Source of the DNA: Tardiphaga sp.
GTDB taxonomy: Bacteria > Pseudomonadota > Alphaproteobacteria > Rhizobiales > Xanthobacteraceae
Direction: 5' to 3'
Assembly: GCA_014377915.1 (NCBI GenBank)
Contig: JACMOT010000619.1
Coordinates: forward strand, 1 to 15,569
Length of the DNA: 15,569 nt
The translations under genes and the position numbers were made by a program. The notes under the pieces were generated by a model. That model did not search any database, was not told the DNA's origin, and saw nothing but the letters and a program-made list of their open reading frames with translations. Within the stretch, counting starts at the first letter, position 1. The number at the start of each line of letters is the position of its first letter. Of this stretch, positions 1 through 7,218 are shown one piece after another.

Positions 1-443
1 AAGCCCGCGAACGCGGCCGCGAACTGCTGCGCGCCGCGGGCCTCGCCGGTTTCGAACAGCGGATGCCGCGCGAATTGTCGGGCGGCATGCAGCAGCGCGT
101 CGCGATCTGCCGCGGCCTTGTGCAGAATCCGCGCATCCTGCTCATGGATGAGCCGTTTGGCGCGCTGGATGCGCTGACGCGGGAAGAGATGAGCCTGTCC
201 TTGCTGGCGCTGTGGCAGGCCAATCCGATGGCCGTGCTGTTTGTCACGCATTCGATCTCCGAAGCCGTGCTGCTCGCCGACCGCGTTGTGGTGATGTCGC
301 CGCGGCCCGGCCGCGTCGCCGAGATCGTCGATGTCGACCTGCCGCGGCCGCGTTCGTTCGACCAGGAAGCCAGCGCGGAATTCCATCGCTGCTCGAAACT
401 GATCCGCGACCGGATCTATGGCGGGGCTTCCCGTGCTCACTAG
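1..443 (+). CDS. ABC transporter ATP-binding protein, 5'-truncated by window edge (SsuB/TauB/NrtD family)
   Basis: This is the cytoplasmic ATPase subunit of an importer of the nitrate/sulfonate/taurine type. The reading frame is open from base 3, so the gene begins before the window, and the Walker A part is missing. Visible in order are the ABC signature LSGGMQQR (about base 78), Walker B ILLMDEP followed by the D-loop GALDA, and the H-loop FVTHS. After these comes the short C-terminal tail usual in this family. The stop (TAG, 441-443) lies inside the next gene, the permease, which starts at 418. That 26-base overlap implies one operon and coupled translation. A periplasmic substrate-binding protein gene would be expected upstream, outside the window. 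The family assignment is firm, but the substrate cannot be named. Confidence 0.93.
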   Translation, partial: ARERGRELLRAAGLAGFEQRMPRELSGGMQQRVAICRGLVQNPRILLMDEPFGALDALTREEMSLSLLALWQANPMAVLFVTHSISEAVLLADRVVVMSPRPGRVAEIVDVDLPRPRSFDQEASAEFHRCSKLIRDRIYGGASRAH

Positions 444-1224
444 CGCAGGGGCATGGTCCCGCCGAAATCTTCCGATGCTGCTGTCGGTGCTTTCATTCGT
501 GCTGGCGTGGGAAGTGATCTGCCGGGCGTTCGGCATCCGGCCTTTCTTGCTGCCGACGCCGAGCGCGATCTGGACTGCGGTGGTGCCGGTATGGCCCAAT
601 ATCGCCATGCATACGGTGACGACCTTGCGCACCGTGATGCTTGGCCTGCTGGCCTCCATCATCATCAGCGTCCCGCTGGCCATGCTGATTGCCAGTTCGC
701 GCGCGATCTCGGCTGCGATCTACCCGCTGCTGGTGCTGACGCAATCGGTGCCGAAGGTGGCGCTGGCGCCGATCCTGCTGGTCGCTCTCGGCGCCAATGA
801 AACGTCGCGCGTCATCATTACCTTCCTGGTGGCGTTTTTTCCGCTGGTGGTGAGTTCGGTGGCCGGCCTGCTGGCGACGCCGCCGGAGCTGATCGAGCTT
901 GGCCGTTCCTGCCGGGCAACACGGTTGCAGGAACTTCTGCGGATCCGGCTGCCCTATGCGCTGCCATTCGTGTTCGGCGGATTGCGGGTCGCCGCCGCGC
1001 TGTGCGTGGTCGGCGCCGTGGTCGCCGAATTTGTCGGCGCGGATTCCGGGCTCGGCTATCTGATCCAGACCTCGATGGCGTTCTTCCGGACGCCGGTCGC
1101 CTATGGCGCGGTGGTGATCCTCGCGGTCATGGGCATCGCGCTGTTCCAGCTGGTCGAGGTGATCGAGCGGCTGTTGGTGCCGTGGTCGAGCAATTTCGAC
1201 AACAACTCCAGAGATGAAAACTAA
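418..1224 (+). CDS. ABC transporter permease, SsuC/TauC/NrtB-like
   Basis: This 268-aa inner-membrane subunit forms the translocation path for the ATPase encoded just before it. It has an N-terminal membrane segment at about residues 18-35, then further hydrophobic segments at about 68-92, 98-125, 132-152, 185-205 and 228-250. The cytoplasmic EAA loop that docks on the ATPase is visible at about 157-179, with the conserved G162 and the ending IRLP. The length is normal for the family. The ATG at 418 gives a 26-base overlap with the ATPase gene. A later in-frame ATG at 475 would remove the polar N-terminus but keep all membrane segments. The amidohydrolase gene follows after 9 bases. Known relatives import sulfonates, taurine, nitrate, cyanate or pyrimidine precursors, so the substrate here is open. 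Confidence 0.92.
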   Translation: MAGLPVLTSAGAWSRRNLPMLLSVLSFVLAWEVICRAFGIRPFLLPTPSAIWTAVVPVWPNIAMHTVTTLRTVMLGLLASIIISVPLAMLIASSRAISAAIYPLLVLTQSVPKVALAPILLVALGANETSRVIITFLVAFFPLVVSSVAGLLATPPELIELGRSCRATRLQELLRIRLPYALPFVFGGLRVAAALCVVGAVVAEFVGADSGLGYLIQTSMAFFRTPVAYGAVVILAVMGIALFQLVEVIERLLVPWSSNFDNNSRDEN

Positions 1225-1233
1225 GGGGCTCCA

Positions 1234-2742
1234 ATGGCCAAGAATTTTCCGGGATATATCCTGATTCGCGATGCGCTGATCGCCGATGCCGGCGCCCGCC
1301 GCGGCACCAAGGGCGACATCCTGATCAAGGATGGCATGATCGTGGAGATCGGCGCTGGTCTCGCCGCGCCGGAGGATGCGGAAATCATTGATGCGTCCGG
1401 CATGCTGGTGCATCCCGGTCTGATCAACGCGCACACCCATGGCCATGGAGGCTTGGCGCGCGGGCAGGGCGACAGGTGGACGCTCGAACTGCTGCTCGCG
1501 GCGGGGCCTTGGATCTCTGGCGGCCGTTCGCTGCGGGACAAGAAACTCACCACCCAGATCGGCGCTGCCGAAATGGTGCTGAAGGGCTGCACGTCGGCTT
1601 ACGACCTGTACTACGAATTTCCGACGCCGAGCGTCGACGGCATGGACGCGGTCGCCGAAGCCTATGCCGAGGTCGGGATGCGCGCCGTTATCGCGCCGAT
1701 GGTCGCCGACCACAGCTTCTATGAAGCAATTCCCGGTTTGCGCGATGCGTTGCCGGACGACCTCCGGCTCAAGGTCGATACGTTGCGGATGGGCCCGGGC
1801 GACCGTACCATCGCCGCGATCGGAACCATCCTGGAGCGCTGGCGCTGGTCATCGCATGATATCCGGCCCGCCGTTGCGCCAACGATTCCAATTCATTGCA
1901 GCGATAATTTCATGTGCGGGTGCGCAAAGCTGGCGCGCCAGCATGGTGTCGCCATGCACAGCCATGTCGGTGAGAGCAAGGTGCAGGCGGTCGTCGGCAA
2001 GGAGCGCTACGGCAAGACGCTGGTCGCCCATCTCGATGCGCTCGGGATGATCGATGAAAATTTCACGGCCGCGCACGCGGTGTGGCTGGACGATGATGAT
2101 TTCCGTATCATGGCAGGTCGTGGCGCCTCGCTGGCGCACAATGCCGGCAGCAACATGCGGCTCGGCAACGGCCATTTCCGGCTGCGGCGCGCGCTCGATC
2201 TTGGCGTCAATGTCGGCATCGGCACCGATGGCGCGAGTTGCTCGGATAACCAGAACATGTACGAGGCGATGCGCTATGCCTCGATGGTGTCGAAAAACCA
2301 GGGTCCCGATCCGCGCAACTGGGCGGCGGTGGAGGAGATCTACCACGCCGCGACGGTCGGCTCGGCGCAAGCGCTGGGGCTGTCGCAGGCCGGCCGACTG
2401 GCGCCGGGTTACAAGGCGGACATCGTCTTTGTCGATCTCGCCGCCATCAACTGGATTCCGCACAATGGCACGGTCAACCAGCTGGTTCATGTCGAGGACG
2501 CCACCTCGGTGCGGCACGTCATGATCGGTGGCAGTTTTGTCGTCCGCGACGGCCGGCTGCTGACACTGGACATGGCCAGACTGGCGCTCGAGGCCGAGGC
2601 GGCGCGCGAGCGTCTGGAAATCGTCAACTCCGAATGGCACGGGCTGTTCGACCGGTTGCAGCCGGTCGTCAGTTCGTTCTGTCCCGCTCTGGCGGCGCGT
2701 CCCTACCAGATCAACCGCTATCTCTGCGACGAGGTGGAATAA
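1234..2742 (+). CDS. Metal-dependent amidohydrolase, chlorohydrolase/deaminase (ATZ/TRZ, MtaD/SsnA-like) subfamily
   Basis: This 502-aa protein has the amidohydrolase TIM-barrel layout. The first metal motif is HTH (H67, H69) in NAHTHGHGG. It is followed by H242, H244 and E247 in HSHVGES, H281 in AHAVWL, the HNAGSNMRLG block at about 302-311, and the metal-binding D332 in GIGTDG. This set is typical of the subfamily that deaminates or dechlorinates N-heterocycles, such as guanine, cytosine, methylthioadenosine and triazines. The C-terminal part returns to the small beta-sandwich domain (GYKADIVFVDL at about 393). The start ATG has a GGGG stretch closely upstream and lies 9 bases after the permease stop, so the two are probably co-transcribed. 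The inferred job is hydrolysis or deamination of whatever the transporter brings in. At about 500 aa it is slightly longer than many 450-aa relatives, through extra residues around 160-215 and at the C-terminus. The exact reaction is unknown. Confidence 0.85.
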   Translation: MAKNFPGYILIRDALIADAGARRGTKGDILIKDGMIVEIGAGLAAPEDAEIIDASGMLVHPGLINAHTHGHGGLARGQGDRWTLELLLAAGPWISGGRSLRDKKLTTQIGAAEMVLKGCTSAYDLYYEFPTPSVDGMDAVAEAYAEVGMRAVIAPMVADHSFYEAIPGLRDALPDDLRLKVDTLRMGPGDRTIAAIGTILERWRWSSHDIRPAVAPTIPIHCSDNFMCGCAKLARQHGVAMHSHVGESKVQAVVGKERYGKTLVAHLDALGMIDENFTAAHAVWLDDDDFRIMAGRGASLAHNAGSNMRLGNGHFRLRRALDLGVNVGIGTDGASCSDNQNMYEAMRYASMVSKNQGPDPRNWAAVEEIYHAATVGSAQALGLSQAGRLAPGYKADIVFVDLAAINWIPHNGTVNQLVHVEDATSVRHVMIGGSFVVRDGRLLTLDMARLALEAEAARERLEIVNSEWHGLFDRLQPVVSSFCPALAARPYQINRYLCDEVE

Positions 2743-2756
2743 GGGCGGATTTTACT

Positions 2757-2803
2757 GTCCCGGCTCTGCGGAGCGGCACAACGGTGCCGCACCACGTCCG
2801 GAC
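2757..2803. repeat. GC-rich palindromic intergenic element A
   Basis: A perfect 7-bp stem, GCGGCAC (2773-2779) and GTGCCGC (2784-2790), encloses the loop AACG. It is flanked by weaker outer pairing, GTCC at 2757 with GGAC ending at 2803. The element sits between two converging genes. It lacks a T-run, so it is not a classic intrinsic terminator, although it could help end transcripts. Its style (tcccgg...tgcgg...ccgca...ccgga) resembles the element at 15306-15339 and the GC-rich palindromes scattered between genes in Bradyrhizobium relatives. That last comparison is from memory and was not computed. Confidence 0.5.
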
Positions 2804-2826
2804 AAGAGCGCCGGGGTGAAAACGCC

Positions 2827-3324
2827 TCAGCCCTTGACCATGCTGATCTGTACGCCGCGGATTTCGCCCTTGGAATTGATCGACACTGACTGCTTGTTGC
2901 CGCGGGTGGTCAAAGTGATGTTGGCGGCAAAGCCGGCAGCCTCGACGAAGACGTCGATCTGGCCGCCGCCAGCGCGGCCGTTGAGGTTGCCGTAAATGCC
3001 GCGGCTGGCTTCGCTCCAGCTGCCGGAGACGTTGTTGCCCTGGCTGGTGACGTTGCTCGACAGGTCGAATTTGTAGCTGTCGCTGGCACAGCGCAGCGTC
3101 TGGGCCAGGGCGTTGCCGCTGTCGACCTTGTAGGTAGCGCGGCAGCGAATCCGCTCCGAGGAGCCGTCCGACAGGGTGACCGTCCCCGCGCCATTCCAGG
3201 AGCCGTCGAATCCCGCGAATGGGCCGGACTGGGCATAACCGGCTGATCCCGACAACAGCAGCGCGGCAATCACGCCGGCTGCCCTCAGCGTTCCGAAAGT
3301 GATGCTGCGATTAAAGCGTTTCAT
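2827..3324 (-). CDS. Exported hypothetical protein, beta-rich
   Basis: This 165-aa protein has a clear Sec signal peptide: basic start MKRFNR, hydrophobic core at about 15-28, and probable cleavage after A31 (GYA-QS). The mature part is Gly/Ser/Asn-rich with alternating hydrophobic residues. It contains GSWNGAGTVTL near residue 41, two cysteines (C61, C79) that could form a disulfide, and a second GSW at about 101. This suggests a small beta-barrel or lipocalin-like fold in the periplasm. Similar short proteins are common in rhizobia, but I do not know a function. I chose the ATG at 3324, which has GGGA about 10 bases upstream. A TTG at 3342 would add six residues before a signal peptide that is already complete. 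It converges with the amidohydrolase gene and diverges from the gene at 3736. Confidence 0.75.
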   Translation of the reverse strand: MKRFNRSITFGTLRAAGVIAALLLSGSAGYAQSGPFAGFDGSWNGAGTVTLSDGSSERIRCRATYKVDSGNALAQTLRCASDSYKFDLSSNVTSQGNNVSGSWSEASRGIYGNLNGRAGGGQIDVFVEAAGFAANITLTTRGNKQSVSINSKGEIRGVQISMVKG

Positions 3325-3735
3325 CTTCGCGTTCCCATCCAAATGCGCCCATCTCGGTACGCCGCGGCAATTCGCAGTTAAGAGTGATCACGATGTTTTA
3401 GGTTCAACCGGAATTTGGAATGGGACAATCAAAAAGTATTTAAATACCGAATCAAAAGATAAAGTTCCTTGATGGGGGTGGCGGATTTCGGGCTATCGCG
3501 GTCTGAACACCGCTCCGCCTCAATGATGTCAGGTTAATGCCGGATTTCCGGCGCGGCGCCATTTTGGCCGTATTTCTCAGTGCTTCTGCTCCGGACTTAC
3601 CCTGTGTCTTCGCTGCATCCATCGATGTGAATCGGTGTAAGTGCCTGAAGATAAGGTCCGACCGGCGATGCGAACGTTTCCGTTTATGTTATCCCTGATG
3701 CGGGCTGAACTCCGCCACACCACCGAAGGAAGACA
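3325..3735. other. Divergent intergenic region, 411 bp
   Basis: No credible gene is seen. The core at about 3400-3470 is clearly more AT-rich than its surroundings and holds the perfect 12-bp palindrome GTATTTAAATAC (3436-3447). The octamer GTGATCAC lies at 3384-3391. Both small exported-protein genes must be transcribed out of this gap, so promoters and a possible operator are expected, but I could not place convincing -35/-10 pairs. Confidence 0.5.
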
Positions 3736-3969
3736 ATGCGTAAAATTTTCTTGGTACTGTCCGTGCTCTCTGTTTCTGCCTCGACCGGCGCCCTGGCTCA
3801 GCAGCGCGGTGGCACCGATGCGGAGCAGAAGGCCTGCACCCGCGACGTTCAGAAGTTCTGCCGGACCCTGATGGACCAGGGCGATCTGGTGATCCTGTCC
3901 TGCCTGCAGCAGAATCGCCCCCAATTGTCGAAGCCCTGCAATGCTGTGCTGGTCAGCCACGGTCAGTAA
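3736..3969 (+). CDS. Small exported four-cysteine protein (cysteine-rich GLG1-type repeat-like)
   Basis: This 77-aa protein has a signal peptide (MRK, hydrophobic core at 4-20, probable cleavage after ALA at residue 21). The mature protein is about 56 aa with four cysteines, C34, C42, C56 and C68, spaced C-X7-C-X13-C-X11-C. The spacing and the pattern around 'FC', 'SCL' and 'C' match the cysteine-rich repeat seen in GLG1/FGFR-type proteins and in many small periplasmic proteins of Bradyrhizobium. Two disulfides in the periplasm are likely. A good ribosome site, AAGGAAG, ends about 5 bases before the ATG. The function is unknown. It precedes the hopanoid operon in the same direction, but 220 bases and a GC-rich hairpin lie between, so it is probably a separate unit. 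Confidence 0.8.
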   Translation: MRKIFLVLSVLSVSASTGALAQQRGGTDAEQKACTRDVQKFCRTLMDQGDLVILSCLQQNRPQLSKPCNAVLVSHGQ

Positions 3970-3987
3970 GGCCCGCCCGCGGCATCA

Positions 3988-4011
3988 GGCCCGCGGCATT
4001 GCCGACGGGCC
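3988..4011 (+). terminator. GC-rich hairpin after the small exported protein
   Basis: GGCCCG (3988-3993) pairs with CGGGCC (4006-4011), and CGGC (3994-3997) pairs with GCCG (4001-4004), around the loop ATT. One unpaired A (4005) is left. This stable structure begins 19 bases after the stop codon. No T-run follows, so it may be only a partial terminator. The ten bases CCCGCGGCAT also occur twice here (3977 and 3991). Confidence 0.35.
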
Positions 4012-4073
4012 GCCCGAGGCCTGACGGCTCCGGACAGGCGCCGGGCCGGTTTGTAAAAAGCGGCATATTGGCA

Positions 4074-4102
4074 TTGGTTTAGCGGACCATTTTGCCCTAT
4101 AT
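4074..4102 (+). promoter_or_regulatory. Possible sigma-70-type promoter for the hpnC operon
   Basis: TTGGTT (4074-4079) and CTATAT (4097-4102) are separated by 17 bases. The -10 matches the rhizobial sigma-70 form CTATAT, while the -35 is a weaker match. It would give an untranslated leader of roughly 80 bases before hpnC. This is judged by eye only. Confidence 0.3.
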
Positions 4103-4189
4103 GGGGGCTCGCGACCGACCCCGCCTGCCGGTATCCTGGCAGCGCGGAATGCGGGCCATCCAGTTTTCCTGTAACGTAGCCAGTTGTTG

Positions 4190-5068
4190 ATGATCCCTGC
4201 GAGCGACCTTCGATCGGGTAAAACCCACAAGGACGAGAACTTTCCCGTGGCGTCGTGGGTGATTCATCCACGGCACCGGGCGTTGATCCTGGCCTTCTAC
4301 AATTTCGTCCGCACCGCCGACGACATTGCCGATCACGCGCTGCTGGAAGATTCCGCCAAGCTGGCGTTGCTTGACGAACTCGAGGCTGACCTGGTGGGGC
4401 AGGGCGACAGCCAGCCCGAAGCCGTAGCGCTGCGCCTGGCGCTGGCCGAGCGAGCCATGCCACCGCGTCACGCCCAGGACGTGCTCACCGCCTTCCGGAT
4501 GGACGTCAATCACCGCCGCTATGCCAATTGGGATGAGCTGATCCATTATTGTTCCTATTCGGCGATGCCGGTCGGCCGCTTCATGCTCGACGTCCATGGC
4601 GAGAGCAAAGATACCTGGCCGGCTTCCGATGCGCTGTGCGCGGCGTTGCAGATCAACAACCACCTGCAGGATTGCGGTGACGATTTTCGCGATCTCGATC
4701 GCGTCTATATTCCCGACGATACGTTGGCGCGCCATGGCGCGACCCAGGCCGATCTCAAGGCCGCGAAGGCCTCACCGGCGCTGCTGTCCTGCATTCACGA
4801 TCTTGCCGCCAGGACCGAGACATTGCTGAATCAGAGCGACCTGCTCGCTGTTCATGTCGCCGACGCCCGGCTGGGTTGCGAAATTTCCGTGATCCACACT
4901 TTTGCGCGGCGGATATTGGCGTTGCTCAAGGTTCGCGATCCACTTGGTCAGCGCGTCCATTTGTCGAAGCTCGAACTGGTCGGCTACAGCCTGACCGGCC
5001 TGGCCGGCGGCCTGTGGCGCCGCGCCACCGGCGGTGCGCCTTTGTCCCGCTTGACTCCCGGCGCATGA
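4190..5068 (+). CDS. hpnC: Hydroxysqualene synthase HpnC
   Basis: HpnC is a trans-prenyltransferase-fold enzyme of the squalene/phytoene synthase family. In the bacterial three-enzyme squalene route it converts presqualene diphosphate to hydroxysqualene. The 292-aa protein shows both Asp-rich motifs: DDIAD at 44-48, and the DxxDD pattern DCGDD at 161-165 within a region running to RVYIP. The N-terminal stretch SGKTHKDENFPVAS and the segment HPRHRALILAFYNFVR are typical of HpnC rather than HpnD. Two TTG codons (4184, 4187) lie directly before the ATG at 4190, and I prefer the ATG. No strong Shine-Dalgarno site is visible. The stop TGA overlaps the ATG of hpnD (ATGA, 5065-5068), so the pair is translationally coupled. 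It is the first gene of the hopanoid operon. Confidence 0.95.
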   Translation: MIPASDLRSGKTHKDENFPVASWVIHPRHRALILAFYNFVRTADDIADHALLEDSAKLALLDELEADLVGQGDSQPEAVALRLALAERAMPPRHAQDVLTAFRMDVNHRRYANWDELIHYCSYSAMPVGRFMLDVHGESKDTWPASDALCAALQINNHLQDCGDDFRDLDRVYIPDDTLARHGATQADLKAAKASPALLSCIHDLAARTETLLNQSDLLAVHVADARLGCEISVIHTFARRILALLKVRDPLGQRVHLSKLELVGYSLTGLAGGLWRRATGGAPLSRLTPGA

Positions 5069-5922
5069 ACCAGCCCATGAATATACAACCGCACGACAGC
5101 GCGTCCCGCGACGAGGCCCAGGGCATCGCGGTGGGGAGCTCGTTCTACACGGCGATGCGGATTCTGCCGCGCGCGCAACGCGATGCCATGTTCCAGATCT
5201 ACAGCTTCTGCCGCCAGGTCGATGACATCGCCGATTCCGACGGCCCGCGCGATGTCAGGCTGGAGGCTCTGCAGCGGTGGCGCGAGGATATCGACGCGCT
5301 CTATGCCGGCCATCCGCCCGCGCGGGTGCGCGACTATGCGGGACCGATCGCGCAATTCGGCATGCGCCGCGAGGACTTTCTGGCCGTGATCGACGGCATG
5401 GAAATGGATGTGCCGGCCGATATCCGCGCGCCCGACGCCGCGACGCTGGATCTGTACTGCGACCGGGTCGCCAGCGCCGTCGGCCGGCTGTCGGTCAAGG
5501 TCTTCGGCCTGCCGGATGACGACGGCATCCTGCTGGCGCATCATCTCGGCCGCGCGTTGCAATTGACCAACATCCTGCGCGACATCGACGAGGACGCCGG
5601 TATCGGTCGTCTGTATCTGCCGCGCGAGGGCCTGTTTCACGCCGGCATCACCTCAAGCGATCCGAATGTCGTGATCGAGGAGCCCGCGCTGCCAAAGGTC
5701 TGCGCGCCGCTGGTGGCCCAGGCGCGGATGCACTTCCAGAAGTCCGACGAGATCATGGCACGCAACAAGCGTCGCAATGTGCGTGCGCCGCGCATCATGT
5801 CGAAATATTATCGCGCCATTCTGGAATTGCTGGTGGCGCGGGGCTTCGCGCTGCCGCGCGATCCGGTTCGCCTCGGCAAGGTGTCGAAGATGGCGATCCT
5901 GCTGCAATACGCGATTATCTGA
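5065..5922 (+). CDS. hpnD: Presqualene diphosphate synthase HpnD
   Basis: HpnD condenses two farnesyl diphosphates to presqualene diphosphate, the step before HpnC. The 285-aa protein carries DDIAD at 53-57 and the second Asp-rich motif DIDED at 173-177 in LTNILRDIDEDAGIGRLYLP, plus YCDRVASAVG at about 131-140. All are characteristic of the phytoene/squalene synthase family. The ATG at 5065 forms an ATGA overlap with the hpnC stop. The frame is open further upstream to 4876, but that part lies inside hpnC. Another ATG at 5077 is possible. The stop overlaps hpnE by a single base (TGATG at 5920). HpnC and HpnD are paralogs lying side by side, an old duplication specialised for successive half-reactions. 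Confidence 0.95.
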   Translation: MNQPMNIQPHDSASRDEAQGIAVGSSFYTAMRILPRAQRDAMFQIYSFCRQVDDIADSDGPRDVRLEALQRWREDIDALYAGHPPARVRDYAGPIAQFGMRREDFLAVIDGMEMDVPADIRAPDAATLDLYCDRVASAVGRLSVKVFGLPDDDGILLAHHLGRALQLTNILRDIDEDAGIGRLYLPREGLFHAGITSSDPNVVIEEPALPKVCAPLVAQARMHFQKSDEIMARNKRRNVRAPRIMSKYYRAILELLVARGFALPRDPVRLGKVSKMAILLQYAII

Positions 5923-7178
5923 TGGTGAAGACAGCTCACATTATCGGGGCCGGAATTTCCGGGCTGGCCGCCGCGGTACGGCTCGCCAATGCCGGTTTCC
6001 AGATCCAACTCCACGAAGCCACGCAGCAGGCCGGCGGCCGCTGCCGGTCCTATTTCGACGCGCAGACCCAGCTTGTCATCGACAATGGCAACCATCTGCT
6101 GCTGTCGGGCAATCGCCACGCCATTGCCTATGCGAAGTCGATCGGCACGGAGGCGGGCTTGGTGGGGCCCGCGCGTGCGCAGTTTCCGTTCGTCGATATC
6201 AAGACCGGCAAGCGCTGGCAGCTCGATCTCGGCAATGGCCGGATCCCGATCTGGCTGTTCGACAAGACGCGCCGCGTGCCGGACACCCGGATCCGCGACT
6301 ATCTTGCGCTCGCGCCCTTGATCTGGTCGTCGACCAGCCGCCTGATCGGAGACGCCATTCCCTGCAAGGGCGTGCTGTATGACCGGCTGGTGCAGCCGCT
6401 GCTGCTCGCCGCGCTGAATGTTGATCCGCCGGAAGGCTCCGCCGGTCTGGCCGGCGCCATCGTGCGCGAAACGCTGCTCGCCGGCGGCCAAGCCTGCCGG
6501 CCTCTGATCGCCCGCGACGGCCTCAGCGCCGTGTTGGTCGAACCCGCGATCGAACTCTTGCGCGGCAAGGGCGCCGGTATTCATTTCGGTCATGAATTGC
6601 GCAGCTACACTATGACTGGCGATCGCGTCGGTACCCTGCATTTCGGTGCCGAGGATGCGATCGCGCTCGGCGCGGACGACGTCGTGGTGATGGCGGTGCC
6701 GCCGCGGGCGGCGGCGGCGATGCTGCCCGGCCTGAAAGTGCCGACCAAATTCCGCGCCATCGTCAATGCGCATTTCCGTTTCGACCCGCCGGCCGGTCTG
6801 CCGGACCTCACCGGCGTGGTCGGCGGCCTGATCGAATGGCTGTTCGCGTTTCCGCAGCGGCTGTCGATCACCATATCAGGCGCCGACCGCCTGATCGATG
6901 TGCCGCGCGAACAACTGGCGCGGCAGATCTGGGACGATATCTGCAAGACCGCCGGCATCACCGCCGGGCTGCCGCCGTGGCAGATCGTGCGTGAGCGCCG
7001 CGCCACCTTCGAGGCGACACCGGAGCAGAACGCGCAGCGTCCGGGCCCGGTGACGAAGTTCAAGAACCTGTTCCTGGCCGGCGACTGGACCGATACCGGT
7101 CTGCCCGCCACCATCGAGGGTTCGGTACGCTCCGGCGACCGCGCCGCGGATCTCGTGCTGGCGATGCGGGCGGCGTGA
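5922..7178 (+). CDS. hpnE: Hydroxysqualene dehydroxylase HpnE (FAD-dependent)
   Basis: HpnE reduces hydroxysqualene to squalene, completing the HpnCDE route. The 418-aa protein begins with an FAD-binding Rossmann motif, GAGISG (9-14), then the acidic end of the second strand (HEA) and the GGRCRS block near residue 40. This is typical of amine oxidase/phytoene desaturase-like flavoproteins. The C-terminal FAD motif LAGDWTDTGLPATIEG starts at about 385. The ATG at 5922 shares its A with the hpnD stop. Forty bases separate its stop from hpnF, the longest gap in the operon. The assignment rests on the fold motifs together with its position between hpnD and the cyclase. The fold alone would not tell it from carotenoid desaturases. 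Confidence 0.94.
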   Translation: MVKTAHIIGAGISGLAAAVRLANAGFQIQLHEATQQAGGRCRSYFDAQTQLVIDNGNHLLLSGNRHAIAYAKSIGTEAGLVGPARAQFPFVDIKTGKRWQLDLGNGRIPIWLFDKTRRVPDTRIRDYLALAPLIWSSTSRLIGDAIPCKGVLYDRLVQPLLLAALNVDPPEGSAGLAGAIVRETLLAGGQACRPLIARDGLSAVLVEPAIELLRGKGAGIHFGHELRSYTMTGDRVGTLHFGAEDAIALGADDVVVMAVPPRAAAAMLPGLKVPTKFRAIVNAHFRFDPPAGLPDLTGVVGGLIEWLFAFPQRLSITISGADRLIDVPREQLARQIWDDICKTAGITAGLPPWQIVRERRATFEATPEQNAQRPGPVTKFKNLFLAGDWTDTGLPATIEGSVRSGDRAADLVLAMRAA

Positions 7179-7218
7179 GCGCCCGACGCTAGCCGACCTA
7201 GACGACGAGTAGATCAAC

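Noticed and set aside
493..1713. 406-aa open frame on the - strand
   Set aside because: It lies opposite the permease and amidohydrolase genes and is His/Arg/Gln/Asp-rich low-complexity, typical of antisense translation of GC-rich genes.
4876..5064. Upstream extension of HpnD by 63 residues
   Set aside because: It lies wholly inside hpnC in another frame. The ATG at 5065 with its ATGA overlap fits operon style and family length.
5808..6773. Long - strand open frames opposite hpnE (also 7198-8217 opposite hpnF and 12722-13582 opposite hpnN)
   Set aside because: No motifs, biased composition and no ribosome sites. The + strand genes have clear family motifs throughout.
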